Below the pieces are notes generated by a model. The model saw only the letters and a program-made list of their open reading frames with translations. It did no database searches and had not been told where the DNA came from. Made by a program: the position numbers and the translations under genes. A stretch of 64,000 nt of DNA from Pseudisothecium myosuroides (lineage: Eukaryota; Streptophyta; Bryopsida; Hypnales; Lembophyllaceae): contig OX637289.1 of the NCBI GenBank assembly GCA_951799445.1, forward strand, positions 6,167,321-6,231,320. Reading direction: 5' to 3'. Position 1 is the first letter of the stretch. Every line of letters starts with the position of its first letter. Positions 48,226-60,594 of the stretch are shown piece after piece.

Positions 48226-51049
48226 ATGGGGGTTTACAAGGAAGAGTACGTGGTCGTGCGTAGGGGCTCGAAGCCCTGGGATCCCAGTGAGATTACTATC
48301 AACTGCCCCGACAAATTGGGCCTTGGTTTCGATCTCACCCGGATTGTATTTGAGTTTGGCTTCTACGTGACTAAAGGAGGTAATGTTGTTTAATTTTCTA
48401 GTTACTTACGTGGGCACCATGACCGTACCTGGAAGATTAATTCTAGAATAACAGAATGCTAAATTACTTTCAATGTATGCTGATGAGTGATGCTTAATAT
48501 TCATTTTTGTTAGAGGGTTAGATGATGTGGACAGTACTGATTTGGTTAGTTTCATGCCCTCTGGATGTGTGTACGTGTTTGATTATCTTCAGTTTATTTT
48601 CATGAACAAGTAAATCCAGGAATAGATCTTTCGAACAAGCGATCTACTCTGTACAAAGCTGTATACATAATATTCGGCATCTTGATTTGTTCGTAAGATC
48701 AGACAGTTTCTCATTGAAAGGATTGTGTATGTATGTTACTCTGATCTGCAGATATTTCAACAGATGGTCGCTGGTGTTTTGTAGTGCTTTGGGTGACACC
48801 TTTAGCTTGCCCTTCCACGGTGCATTGGCAGCTGCTGAAACAGCGTTTGGAAGACGTCTGCCCGTCTGCATTAGCGCCTTGCTGGTTACCTCCAGCAGCT
48901 CCTCCAGTGCCTGAGTCAGAGAGAGTTCTGCTCCTGGGCGTCCGCTCGTCTGGTCGGATGGGCCTCCATGGTATTTTCATATTGCATATTTGTGTCCTCT
49001 TGGTATGGAGATATATATTAAATGCTATTTGGAGTATCCATTTGAATTATCGTCCTGCAGAGCATTTTTTTTCAGTTTTTTCTTACAAGGCTAGTTAGAC
49101 TTTCTCAGCTCCCTTATCCCTTCCAAACGAATGAAGTTGTTCTTACTAATTTCATATGCATGATTGGCTCTCCAGATGTTGTACAGAAACTGTGGAAGAT
49201 GGAGTTGACCATACACAAAGCCCAAGTAAATTCCAGTTCAAAAGGGAAAGCCATTGGCTTGTTTTCTGTCACAGACAACAGGTACGTACTGATACAACCA
49301 CTCGTAATGTGGGTCTCTTGGGTAGGCTGATTGCGAAATGGTTTAACCTGCAGTTATCAACCTTCATTTAGTTAATGCGCGTTCTTGCTTCAGGAACAAG
49401 CTGCCGTGGTCGAAGGAGAGGGTAGCGGAAGTGAAAAGGAAAGTGGAGGAATATTTTGGAGATGCATATTCATTTTGCGAGATTAGTTCTGAGTATGGGG
49501 GATTGGATTGCTTTCCCTTGCCTACTTCAGTGACCAAAGAGATATTCAGGGATGATCCTGCAACTTTTGAACAAGATGATACTCGAAGTGAGAAGGGTTA
49601 TAAAAGAAACAAACATCTCTCCAATCGAGTTGTTGTTACTGTTGATAACAGCACGAGCCCTGCTCACAGCCTGGTTCAAATTTCCTGCAAGAGCCGGAAA
49701 GGCTTATTGTATGACTGCCTTCGGATTGTGAAGGACTTAAACCTGAAGGTCAGTGTCATTGGAAGTTTCAGTCATTTATTTTTCTGTAGGATCCTTGGCT
49801 TTGAAAGATTGTAGTATGAATATGTTGCAATTGGAAGCCAATAATGCACACTGTGTATCGAAACTCACTGTGCTAGAATTTCAAAATGAAGTTTTCATGT
49901 TGAAAGACTTCGTTCTTGTTTGGCTTATCTGGATTTTGTGTTCAAAATCATGTTTTTCGTCATGTTTTATTTTTTACGTAGAGATCTTCCAACTGTGAGA
50001 CTTGTGGAGCACATCAATCACGTTTGAAATAACAGCATGGTTCTTATGCTAATGTATATGCAGGTGGCACATGGACGGATTCCCAATTATGGGTTGGAGA
50101 AGGACAACTCTGAGCTTTGTTTGTTTGTGGTGGATTCACACGGTCGGCAGATTACCGACGCCCAGGAGCAGATGGTTTTGGTGCAGTGCATGGAAGATGA
50201 AATTGGGAATCCTATTCGGATGAAGGTGGAAACACGGGGGATTGACACGCAGTTGGTTGTTGCCACTCCTATTGAGAAGGGCGGGAGGGGTCGACCCTGG
50301 GTTTTACATGACGTAACCCAAGCTCTGAACATTCTAGACATCAGCGTTTTTAAGGTCATAAACCCTAAACCCTAAACCCTAAAACCCTGAACCTCTAGAT
50401 GTGCCCAGGTTTTGCTCATCTAGATGTCTGATACAGTTCTTGCTGGTATCATATCACTATTCTATTAATCGTATTAACTTTTCTATCCATAGTCTTTTGT
50501 TTAACAACGTGCTCGCTAATTAATTCTATCAAGTTACTTCAATCTTGCTCGATGAACAGAATAGGTATTCTCTCTTGAATGACAAACATCAACTTTACTT
50601 CTTCCAGTTCCAAGTTCTTGAGCCAGGCATGACGTTGCATGATCATTCTTATTTCATTGACGTGTCATGCGTGAATTTCATACTGTCTTTCAAGTGACTG
50701 GCATTTTTACTTCCGTCTTTCACATGACTGGCCAAAACTTATTTTTTTGTCTTTTCACATGACGTGTCTGCCGTCCTTGAAACCTGTAGGTAAATGCCTT
50801 TCCTTTGCTGTTTGAAATGAGCATGAACTCCACCCCTGTTTGCAGCATGATCATTAATGCATGCTAGAATATAATTCAACTGAAATTCTTATTGTTAAAT
50901 TGCAGGCTGACGTTGGGAGGCATGTATACAATGAGAAACGTTGGGAGATTTACCAGTTCCTGCTTGTGGACAAAGATGAGCCTTCTTTGAAATGCAGTCG
51001 GGTCCGCAATCGTATTATGGATCGAGTTCGGCAAGAACTGTTGGGCTGA
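48226..51049 (+). CDS. ACT-domain repeat protein, ACR9/ACR10-like
   Basis: Six exons: 48226-48379, 48752-48970, 49176-49281, 49394-49748, 50064-50354 and 50906-51049, phases consistent, 422 residues. It holds four ACT domains at about residues 22-75 (ITINCPDKLGLGFDLTRIVF), 107-180 (GLHDVVQKLWKMELTIHKAQ), 253-335 (ISCKSRKGLLYDCLRIVKDL) and 342-412 (RGRPWVLHDVTQALNILDIS, then RHVYNEKRWEIYQFLLVD). ACT domains bind amino acids and regulate enzymes or act as sensors; plant ACR9/ACR10 proteins have no catalytic domain and their ligand is not established. The start MGVYKEEYVVVRRG matches ACR-family N-termini (MG..x-D-VV). Intron 5 begins six bases after its splice site with a run of four telomere-like AAACCCT units (50360-50392). 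It shares orientation with the TEDC1-like gene upstream. Confidence 0.87.
50360..50392. repeat. Interstitial telomere-type repeat in an ACR intron
   Basis: About four units of AAACCCT (plant telomere type) begin 6 bp after the 5' splice site of intron 5. Confidence 0.85.
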
Positions 51050-51756
51050 ATGTAACATGAGTCTAGTCTATTTGCACCTTTTCAGAACTTACAAAACTAA
51101 AACTTTGGAGAGAAAAACTAAACTAAACTTAACTAATTTTTCATATCTGTTTTAGCTCATTTGATGCATAAAATCAACTAGAATTGTTTCTTGCAACAAT
51201 CCTTCGTAGTTGAATAATGCTCTGAACTTTGCCCATGAAAGCAAAGACCTGTATAATATCAAATAAAATGGATCATTTCTTGATTCTTTTGTGTGTGCCA
51301 TTCCTTGTACTTAGGTCAAGCTATTATTTCTTCTCTATTTCCATTTGTTCCAATCATATTAAACGCCTTTAAATTTTGCATTTACATGTTGCAGCCCTAA
51401 TTCTGAAATGATTTTTTAACTTGTAACTTCTTTTAGTTCCCTGGCGGTGTGGTTCATCTCAACTGTGACCATCAAATTTTGGTCTCTTTTTTGAATTTCT
51501 CAGAGTAAACTAATGAAATGAAATTCATGAAGAGTCTTGTTTCTAAAAATCAGTGTGATTTATATCTGTCATGACTTTTCTTCCAAAACTTTTTCCTTCC
51601 AAAACTCACTGAGATAAAATTTCAAATCTTCAAACAAAGAACTGAGGTCAATTCTGAATATTAGCTTCCTGTTTTTTTCAAATCTTATAGGCCACTCAAA
51701 AACAAAACCATTCGAAGGGAACAAAATTTTGTAAAATCCGAAACTCCCCAGCAATT
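51050..51756. other. 3' flank of the ACR gene
   Basis: AT-rich; likely 3' UTR and spacer. No gene recognised. Confidence 0.4.
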
Positions 51757-51760
51757 TTAA

Positions 51761-52734
51761 CCCTTCATCGCCGAAGGGGACAAAAAGTGTCCTCACACAC
51801 TGTAACAGTCCAATTTGAAGTGCTCTAATTATTGCATCTGATGTTCAAATTTAATAAAAACTTGTTGCAAAAGTTGCGCATACTAGTCTAGTTTGTGTGG
51901 TAAAATTTTCAGATCAATCCAAGACGAATTGAGTTTGTGAAAGCCATTCGAAGTTCACAGGTTCAATTTGAGTTCAGCACACTGCATTGTCATGGCTGCA
52001 ACTTTGGGGGCTTGTATCTTTTTCATCAAATGTTCATTTTCAATAAAATTTGTTGGGTTTTGTTCCCCTTAAGGTCTAGTCATTGAGGTAAAATTTTCAT
52101 GTCAATCCAAGCTATTTTGAATGTTTGAGAGCAATTCAAAGTTCAAAATCCAGACATTTTTGTATTATAGTGAACTTCGGCGGCTCATAACTTCTTCATA
52201 CATGGTCCGTTTTCAATAATTTTTGTTGTAAAAGTTGCACATACTAGTCTAGTTTTTGTGGTTAAAATTTCATATTGATCCAAGAAGTTATGAGTGACTG
52301 AGAAGCATTTTAGTAGAAGGAGGTTCAGCTATAGGTGTGATTTTTTGCTACTTTTTTCATTGTTTTTTAACATTTCAAATCCATTTTGCAAACACAATGA
52401 GTCATTTGAACAATATTTTTTTTCACCAAAGAGTTTACATTCTGTTTTTAAATCACTTGGCAATTTGATGTTTTTTCATTTGAGTAGGCTTAGAAATCGA
52501 ATTTCACCTCCAAATGTGTTTTTAAGAAAATTTCAGCACCTTTTTCTAACACTAAAACATTATAAGCTTTCAATCTATGTAGTCAAATGACCCCAAATTT
52601 GTTCCACACCATCTACAACATGCACACAACAAGATTGTATGGTTGAGATTTTCATACCATACTGAAATTTAGACTTTTAACACTTGCAAAGGCAGGATGC
52701 TTTTAAGGATGTTTGCACCTTAGACGATGAAGTA
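51761..52734 (+). mobile_element. TTAA-flanked element, diverged subfamily (copy H, ~974 bp)
   Basis: TTAA at 51757-51760 and 52735-52738. Left end CCCTTCATCGCCGAAGGGGA and right end TTAGACGATGAAGTA, an imperfect inverted pair different from the CCCCTAAAGG ends of the main family. Internal direct repeats such as GTTGCAAAAGTTGC and GTCTAGTTT, and motifs like AAAATTTCATRTYRATCCAA, recur about three times. No coding potential. Confidence 0.6.
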
Positions 52735-53116
52735 TTAAAGGACAAAGAAGCCCATATTTCACGTCCTATTATCTAAGTAGTTTTGAAGAGTTTATTCAGG
52801 GACTTTTATTTGTTCAAATTATCATTTTTTGATCAACGTGTGTAGTGTTCTTCACTCAATTTAATGACATAGATTTTTCACATATGAATCTTATTTTCCA
52901 CAAATATTATCAATCAAAATAGTCGTTTTAAAATCAAGAATCATTTGTCCTGAGAAGGGTTAAATTGGAAGAATTTGACAACTTTCAAGTACACTGACTC
53001 TTACACCCTTATTATGTCTACCTTAACTCCGGTCATAGTATACTATGGAGGTGTCTTGCTCTTTGAGGATGAATTTACACTCTTTTGGATGAATAATTTA
53101 ATTTTCATCCGCATTA

Positions 53117-53392
53117 AGGTAGGTACACCCAAAACCGCCACTTTTTGCTACTGGGCCTATTTACTATTATTAGATTGGTCAGATTTTCATATGTTTTTGT
53201 TGGCAAGTGAAAGGAGGTTCCAACGCACTAGAGAACGTGGCATTTGGATACTATATGCAAAAGTTATTAAGGAACAAAGTTTGGTTCTAAAAACATTTCT
53301 TCCACATAGGTACAGAATTGATTTTGGAGATGTACACATAGTAAAGATGGCGCTTTAAGGTCAGTGGCACATTTGGGTGTACCTACCTTATG
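53117..53392. mobile_element. TA-flanked MITE, AGGTAGGTACACCC family (276 bp)
   Basis: Ends AGGTAGGTACACCCAAAACC and CACATTTGGGTGTACCTACCT, flanked by TA. The interior matches 62761-63032 almost base for base in places (GTGAAAGGAGGTTCCAAC, AAATTGATTTTGGAGATG-like). It contains an open plus-strand frame that is a chance reading of the repeat. Confidence 0.75.
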
Positions 53393-53825
53393 CACATTAG
53401 CTTTTTATCCATTTGCAATCTCAGGTGTTGAGTCGCAACTTCCTCCGTATCTTCGTTGAACCTCCATCACAGCCCCGTTTCCATCATAGCCCGGGACTCC
53501 AAGTAACGGCTTGTTCCCCACTCAAATCTGTACTGTACATTTGATTCTGTCACGTTTTCTGTTCACAGTATATTCACTCCTTCGCCTCCACTCTTCCTTC
53601 TTTTATTAGACTAAGCCCACTTTCCAGTTCCAAACTAGTGGTCGGGTTTCCTTTTTTTGGAAATTGAGAAGTACTTGGAAATGATTCAAAAGAAAAAACT
53701 TGATTTCCACGGAAGAATTTCAACTTTGAATGCATCTTTCAAGCTGTTCTTCGACCTTCAAGTGTTGAACGCGCTCTGGGTGTGTCATCAGCTTTATAAA
53801 TTTCTCCCAAGTCCAAACCTCGATT

Positions 53826-54119
53826 CAAACTTCTCGATCGACTGAACTCACTGCCACGATTGATGCGAATCCTTGGTACTAGACTTTCGGACAGTTACAT
53901 TCAACTTTGCTTCTGTAGTTTATCAGTGTCGGCGGTTTGCAGTGACAGAGGCACAGAGCTCGTGTCACTCAATTCTAGCTTTTCTTTTCAAACTTCTCGA
54001 TCGATTGAACTTATTAGATCACAACTGATACGAATTCTTGATTCTAGACTTTCGGACAGTTACATTCCATTTTGCTTGTAGTTTCCCAGTGTCGACGGTT
54101 TGCAGTTCGTGTCACTCAC
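53826..54119 (+). repeat. Two-copy ~163-bp tandem duplication in the monooxygenase 5' region
   Basis: Unit one starts near CTTCTCGATCGACTGAAC (53830) and unit two near CTTCTCGATCGATTGAAC (53993). Both contain TAGACTTTCGGACAGTTACA, CGGTTTGCAGT and CGTGTCACTCA in the same order. The second unit ends about 60 bp before the start codon, so the duplication covers the proximal promoter or 5' UTR. Confidence 0.8.
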
Positions 54120-54177
54120 TTCTTTTTTGTACCCTGGCAGCTAGACTCAGTGCTCCTTTGTTAAGACGCACGCATCC

Positions 54178-56040
54178 ATGGACATGGCACGCCCTCAAAC
54201 GATTCTCATAATTGGTGGCGGTCTCGGCGGCCTCGCCTTCGCCCAGCTCCTCCGCCACTCCCCCTTCGCCTCCACCTACAACGTCCAGATCTTCGAGCGC
54301 GACTCCTCCCCGACGCACCGCGGCCAAGGCTACTTAATCGGCATCAACGAAGCCGGCCTGTCCCACCTCTCCCCCATCCCCCAAATCACATCCGTCTTCG
54401 ATGACATGCCACCCAAACGTTTTGCAGTCGGTTTGGTCGACGAAGATCTAAATGTGATGTTAAAACTGAAGCACGGTCCTGGTCCAGACGGGATCGCCGG
54501 TCTCATCAACCGCTGGAAGCTCCGTTCTGCATTATCAGAAGGCTTGGCGGTTCAGTGGGGGAAGCGATTCGTCAGGTATGAGGAGCTTGAGACTCACGTG
54601 GTGGCGTATTTCGATGACGGGTCGGAAGTGCGCGGGGATTTGCTGGTGGGAGCAGATGGGGTGAAGTCGAAGGTGAGAGAGCAACGGTGCCCTGCGTTGG
54701 GGATCAGGCCGTTGCCGTTTCTGAACGCGGCGGGAACTGTCGCTGTGACTGAGCGTGTTAAAGAGGAGATGCCGAGGATTTTGGAGTTGGCGGAGGTAGA
54801 TTATTTGAATCGAGCGCTCGCGAAGGAGGGAAACTCGTTGTTGTGGATGGAGTTTGAAGCGCCTGGTGGGGAGAGGAGGATTCTTTGGAGTTACTCGTTT
54901 CCAGCGGCGACGCCGAACCACGAGTTGGCGAAGGATCGCGTGCAACTGAAAGAGGTGAGAAGGGACACAAGCTGGGGAAAGAGAGTGGAGCTTTAATTTA
55001 TCCAGTTTATGGTGACTTTGGAGAGTTGCAGGTTTAATATAAAATTGGGCACGGTACGGTTTAAGATACGTGGCTAATCTTGAGGTAACGAAGAATTGAA
55101 GAAGAAGATTGAGAGGCGCAGAGAGAATTCGTAACCCGACTCAAAAGAGCCAGGTTCTTAAATGGCTAGGGGTTTAGTGAGGGCGGGGACAATCGTGAGG
55201 AGGAAACGGTCTAGAGGCGAGGGCTCAAGTCTCGTCCATGCTGGACAAACCAGAATCGAGAACTGGGGTTTCCTTAAGGAAATCGCAATGCCCCCAAACT
55301 CGGATTGTGCCCACTGACAATTTCTCTTTCACCAAATTCCTAATCCTCTTGTAGAGTTTAGGAACATGTGCTAGATTGAAAGCACCTTCGTCTTCTATGA
55401 CTCCCCTAACTGTGCTGTTAATTTGCGAGACCAGTGTTTTGCATTAAGTGTCAATTCTCAAACAAGACTTGAATTTGGGGCACTACAAGAGTGCTACTTT
55501 TTGGTGAGAAAAATTGGGTCTCAGGAGAAAAAAGCGAATCGCAAAGTTAAAGTCTGGCAACCTGATAACCCCTGTTGCTGTACTGGGGTGAAATTTCAGG
55601 CGATGGATTCGAAAGCTACAATCTTCGGAAAAGAGCTGGCGAATCTCATACAGAGCACCTCAGCTGACGATTACGTCCTCGACGCCACGCACGCTCTCAG
55701 AGCCACGGTGGCCATGGACAAAAACCCATTGGGGAAGACGACGCGCGTGACATTACTAGGCGATGCCGCCCACACCATGACGACGCAACGCGGCCTCGGC
55801 GCCAACACTGCGTTTGCCGATGCGGCGGATTTGATGCGGGCGTTGACGCAGGTGGAAGCTCCGTGGCAGGCTCTAGCGGAATACGAGGAGAAAATGATCA
55901 AGCGTGGGTTCGAAGCGATCAAACAGTCCTTGAAAGGCACCGAGATGATTCACTTGGTGGGCGTGAAAAGTGTGATTCGGAATGTGATGATCCGAGCGCT
56001 TGGTTGGGTGCTCTGGGCGAAGCACCTTGTGCTCGGTTGA
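54178..56040 (+). CDS. FAD-dependent monooxygenase (class A flavoprotein, FAD_binding_3)
   Basis: Two exons, 54178-54954 and 55600-56040, joined in phase 0 for 405 residues. The Rossmann GxGxxG is at residues 13-18 (ILIIGGGLGGLAFAQLL), the FAD-ribose acidic residue follows in VQIFERD, the DG motif in LLVGADGVKSKVRE (D160-G161) and the GD motif in LLGDAAHTMTTQRGLGANTA (D314). This fits aromatic/terpenoid-type flavin hydroxylases that use NAD(P)H and oxygen; the substrate cannot be told. The protein resembles fungal-type FAD monooxygenases as much as known plant ones, in my judgement. The exons are GC-rich compared with the surroundings. No targeting peptide or C-terminal membrane anchor is obvious. 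Convergent with methionine gamma-lyase, stop codons about 430 bp apart. Confidence 0.82.
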
Positions 56041-56470
56041 AAATTGAACAGTAGTAACTTTGTAATATCAAGCAAAGATCTAACATTGCATTGATCCGTG
56101 AATCAACACTTGTTACTGTACACGATTTTAAGGTTTATTGCTGGCACACAGCAAATGTCTGTACATTGTCTCACTTAGTTCTATTCACGTCACAGTTTTC
56201 TGTCTGTGCACTTGGGACAACTTATATGACATTAGGGAGACTGTTAGTAGTACGACTGAATGTACTGCACAGTACCACTGCTACTTCAAAGTCAATTCAT
56301 TATCATTGTCCTATAAGAATGAGAGGAATCTCTTGGATATGGGTATAATCTACAACCCCATCTTCGGAGAATAGAGTGCAGAAATAATCACTTCGAAATC
56401 TCCTGCTGCTCAATGACCCGGAAGGTCCCTGCAAATGCACCGGGATGGTGATAACAGTGGTGACGGAAGC

Positions 56471-58576
56471 TCAATCCTTGCCCTTGGCGCTGTCTGAAAC
56501 AAGTTTCAGCGCTGTAAGAGCGTCCAGGAGTTGCGACCATCGCTTCTCCGCAGAGCCTGTCAACCCTATCGACATCCGAACGAGACCTGCAGAAATGCCA
56601 GCCGAGTCTTGCTCCTCCTTGCTGAGCTCACTGCTGGTGCTGGACCCCGAGCACGACATGAGCGTGTCGTGATATCCAAGGCTGACGGCCATCAATCCGA
56701 AATGAGACACGTTTTGCAAGTGCCGCATGAGGTCGTTCGCTCTGTCCGTGGTTTTTAAATCCAGGCAAAGCATTCCCCCAAACCCGTAGCCTTCGTTCAG
56801 AAGCTCCTCCATGAGATTATGTTGAGGATGCTCCTCCAAGCCTGGGTAAATCACGTCCATGCCCAGCCGTTTCAGTTTCCTGGAATAAAACATTGCCCGG
56901 TTACAATGCTCCTTCATGCGCAACTCCAAATGGGGAAGTCGCATGGCAAGATTGAATGCCACTTGAGGATTCATTGTTGGCCCAAGAAGCATGATCGCGC
57001 CTTGATGTAAGCCCATCATCGAGGAGATGAGGTCGGCCGGGCCGCAGACTGCCCCTGCTATGATGTCGCTGGAGCCACTGATGAATTTCGTCATGCTGTG
57101 AACAACCACATCCGCGCCATGACGAACCGGAGATATGATGATCGGCGAGAATGTGTTGTCCACTACGACCTTCACGCCGTTCTCATGAGCTATGGCTGCA
57201 GGAACAAGAGTGATGAACATATCAAATGAAAAGGAAGGAAGAGGATACTAAAATATTCAAGTTTGGGATCTGATCTGGTCTCCTACAATGACCCCAATTA
57301 CTTAAAGCAGACTCATCTACTCATAAACTTGGCTAGACTTAATAGTAGCAATTTTTGTAAGATAAATGACAACGGCCACCGACCCCGAATGGACATGGGG
57401 TTGTTTATAGTGCTCTACAACCTCCCTAATTGAAATTGATTTAGAAGTTCATACAGTGAAAAAATTGTTCTCAAAAGGTTTGGCTTTTGTATCCAAAGAC
57501 CTCTCCAAGGCTCTACACATCTCCCAAATACTGTATCACACTCCCCTCCGTATGTTCAAATGCTTAGAGAGTTCAAAACTGCATTCTCTAACTTAATCCA
57601 ATACTCTTGAATGCAAAAGATATCAAACAATGATAGGAAACAACTTCCGGAATGAAAATTCTCAAATTGAGTCCAGAAAATACATACCTGCCAGGATTGG
57701 GATGTTCGCCACATTCAACTGCGGATTCGATACAGATTCGAAATACAAAACCTTGGTAGAAGGCTTGATAGCGTCCCTAACAGAACGAAAATCTCCAACA
57801 TCAACGAAAGAGGTGGTAATGTTGGACGTTCGTGGCAGAAAATGGGCTAAGAAAGCATACGTGCCCCCATATAAGCAATTTGAGGCCACAATGTGGTCAC
57901 CGGAACTGCAGAGTTGCATTAGCACGCAGGATATCGCTGACATTCCACTGGCGGTGCAGTAAGCGGCTTGCGTTCCTTCCATTGCTGCCATTTGCCTTGA
58001 CAAGTTCAGCACTGTCGGGTTGTAATGCCTACATGAAATTCCATTTTAGGGTTAGCAAGCACTCAATCATCCTAAGTTGAAATTACACGGAAATAAATGG
58101 TGTATGTATTTAAGTAGAAATTTAACTCACATGGTGAAGCAGCACTTCGCTTAAAAACTGTAACATCAGAACCAGAAAAAAAAAACTTACATGACTGGCC
58201 ACTCTTATGCTTTCACAATCCTTAAAATGTCCATAAATCGTTGCAAGTGAAAGGATACACACAATGTACAGATTCAGAGTCGGAAGCATGCACACCTGCT
58301 ATAGATGTAGAAATCTCGGTCCGGACCAAGCTTCCCTTCAAACAACTTGCTCATGGTCTCCGGTTCCATCACTGTGAAAGTGGTGGAAGCTTCAATAGAC
58401 ATGTTGACGCCGCCATGTTCACCAAACTCGCGACGCATATTCGCCAAACCTTGAACGGGATCCATCCATTTCCTCAGCACCTCGCTGTTTATCTTCACGT
58501 CCTCGTCCGCCTCCTCCCGCATGCGTTTCTGCCCAATGATCCCGTTCACTCCCGACTTCACATCTATGCTGTCCAT
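56471..58576 (-). CDS. MGL: Methionine gamma-lyase
   Basis: Three exons: 58296-58576 (ATG at 58576), 57688-58028 and 56471-57195, phases consistent, 448 residues. It is a PLP-dependent Cys/Met-metabolism enzyme close to Arabidopsis At1g64660, which splits methionine into methanethiol, 2-oxobutyrate and ammonia in the cytosol and feeds isoleucine synthesis. Signatures: RREFGEHGGVNMSIEAS, DFYIYSRHYNPTVLNLSRQM, YCTASGMSAISCVLMQLCSS, SNCLYGGTYAFLAHFLPRT, the PLP-ring Asp220 in VVVDNTF, the Schiff-base Lys244 in HSMTKFISG, and MAVSLGYHDTLMSCSGSSTS near the C-terminus. Length fits plant MGL. No plastid transit peptide, in keeping with a cytosolic enzyme. A 3' splice site (TTCGCAG) just before the ATG suggests a 5' UTR intron. 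Confidence 0.93.
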
Positions 58577-60120
58577 GACTGCGAAGATCCTAGCGCAACA
58601 ATGAATTGAAGAAGACAAGCCCGCAATAGACAGAAACTAAAGACTACGCGCGCATAATCACGACATGGCCGCTATGGTCGTCCCTGTACAACAACAGCAA
58701 ATGTGGACGGTTCAGTCTCAAAGAGGAAAAGCAAGAGAGTTTAGGACCGAGCTGACAACAAACTTCAGGGGAAATTTGCGCAGGCACAAACACAATAAAA
58801 CTGTATGAAAAGACAGGGAAAAAATCTGAGATTGCGTGTTTGTCAACAATGTAGCCCTTTCAGCAGAAAATTAAGGAGGAGAATCGTGCAAGGTTCCCAA
58901 AAATCCCACCCACCAATCCCTTTCAAATCGAAAGCCCCAGATACTACAGTACCCACGTCACACATCAGATCTGTCACTTTCCTATGGCGGTTACCGTACC
59001 CCGCGTGGCTGGCGTACCGATTCCAAAGCTGGGTTCGTGCAATCAAGCAAACACAGAATCCCGTCAAACGATTGTTTTTAATTTGTGCCACACTTTTCTG
59101 TTGATCGTGAACTGGAGCTAAAGTGACAGGCAACGCACAGCAAGAGTACAACACGATCACAACACGACCACAAAAAGATGACAAAAGATGGAGACCTCCC
59201 ATGTTTCCACGAAAAACTCGTGGTGGAACCAAAATCGTACCAAGAATTAATGCATAAATATTACCGTCAGTAGTCTGGTAACGGCCAATAACGACCAAGG
59301 GAAAAGAAGAGGCAAATCAATACATGTATACCAACCCTCCGGCAATTCCAAGAAACGAGTCCACGACACAAATGCCTCTCTAAGCTTACCCTCAATCTCC
59401 CCATCACATACCCTTCGCACATCCCTGATAAACCCCCAACACGCTCCGAAATCAATTCTACACTTTCTAATTGAACTCATGTCTCACAACCTATCATCCC
59501 CCAAGCCTAAAGAAAAGAAATTACACCCGAAATAATGAACGAGACCTTCTCGAGGACCTTACACCCTCACAAACCTGCAACCCCGCTAGCTCAACAAAAG
59601 CAAACAATCCTCTCGAATTCAACTCGCGCCGCTCCCAACAACATCCAACATGCGCGAACAATTTTTCTCAAAGAAATTTCTCACAACAAAACTTTCATCC
59701 CTCAGTCAGTCCGATTCCACCACCACCTTTGGCAACGACCAAGACACCAATTCCATACGAAGAATCAATCACCCGCTCCGCTCCGCTCCAGCCGCAGCTA
59801 GATCCAGCACAGACACCGAAAAAAAAAAAAAATGAGCCAAGACTCAGAGCTTCCACCTTGAATTGCCGCTGCGATCATGTGCATCCCCTTCCACAAAAAC
59901 AGAGCGCGTGAGGATCGGAATTAATCGCAAACGGAGCTCAAGAAATGGTGGTGACGATGAAGGCGATAAAGGTGGTGCATGCAACAGCAAGTCTGGAGCA
60001 AGATTTGAAGCTGCAAAAAGAATGTGCCGCCTTCTGCCGCAAAGAGTTGTACTATCAATATCACCTGACAAGAGACAACCTGCTTGTCCTCCAAATATTA
60101 AATAATTTTATCAATGGAAA
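58577..60120. other. 5' side of methionine gamma-lyase, no gene recognised
   Basis: Mixed composition. Contains probable MGL promoter and leader. A small plus-strand frame starting at 59945 (MVVTMKAIKVVHATASLEQD) has no recognisable domain and no support. Confidence 0.35.
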
Positions 60121-60145
60121 TTGTCCATGTGTTTCAAGAAAAATA

Positions 60146-60167
60146 AATATATATATATATATATATA
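60146..60167. repeat. AT microsatellite
   Basis: Uninterrupted AT dinucleotide run of about eleven units. Confidence 0.85.
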
Positions 60168-60254
60168 AAATAATTTGTTAAAAAAATATTAAATATTAAA
60201 AATATTAAAAATAAATAAATAAATTTGAAAAGCCAACAGTGGACCCCGTAAAAT

Positions 60255-60470
60255 ATTTTTTTTAGCACACCTGAATATATGGTATACGTTGAAATGGGTA
60301 TGCATATGGACATACGGGTATGGCGGACGAATATGAGATATAGATATGGACACTCGGGTACAAATATGACGTATGGGTATGGTATGTGGTATACATATGG
60401 GCAAGGCATGTATATGGATATATCGTATGATATATGGATATGACATGAAGTCATGTATTCCGTTTCAATT
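60255..60470. repeat. Imperfect minisatellite of ATATGG/TACGGGTATG words
   Basis: Words such as ATATGGACATACGGGTATGG, GTATGGTATGTGG and ATATGGATAT recur at irregular intervals over about 215 bp. Non-coding. Confidence 0.6.
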
Positions 60471-60594
60471 TTTATCACATGTGCATTCAAAAAATAGATC
60501 TGATTTGGAGGTATTGAAAAATGAATATAGAATTTTTATTCTTATATTCTAAACAAGTGGGGTAATAAAAACTAGTTGATAAAACTATTTTGAC

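Noticed and set aside
52975..53358. 127-codon plus-strand frame
   Set aside because: Most of it lies in the TA-flanked MITE; the same bases occur in the copy at 62.8 kb where the frame is broken.
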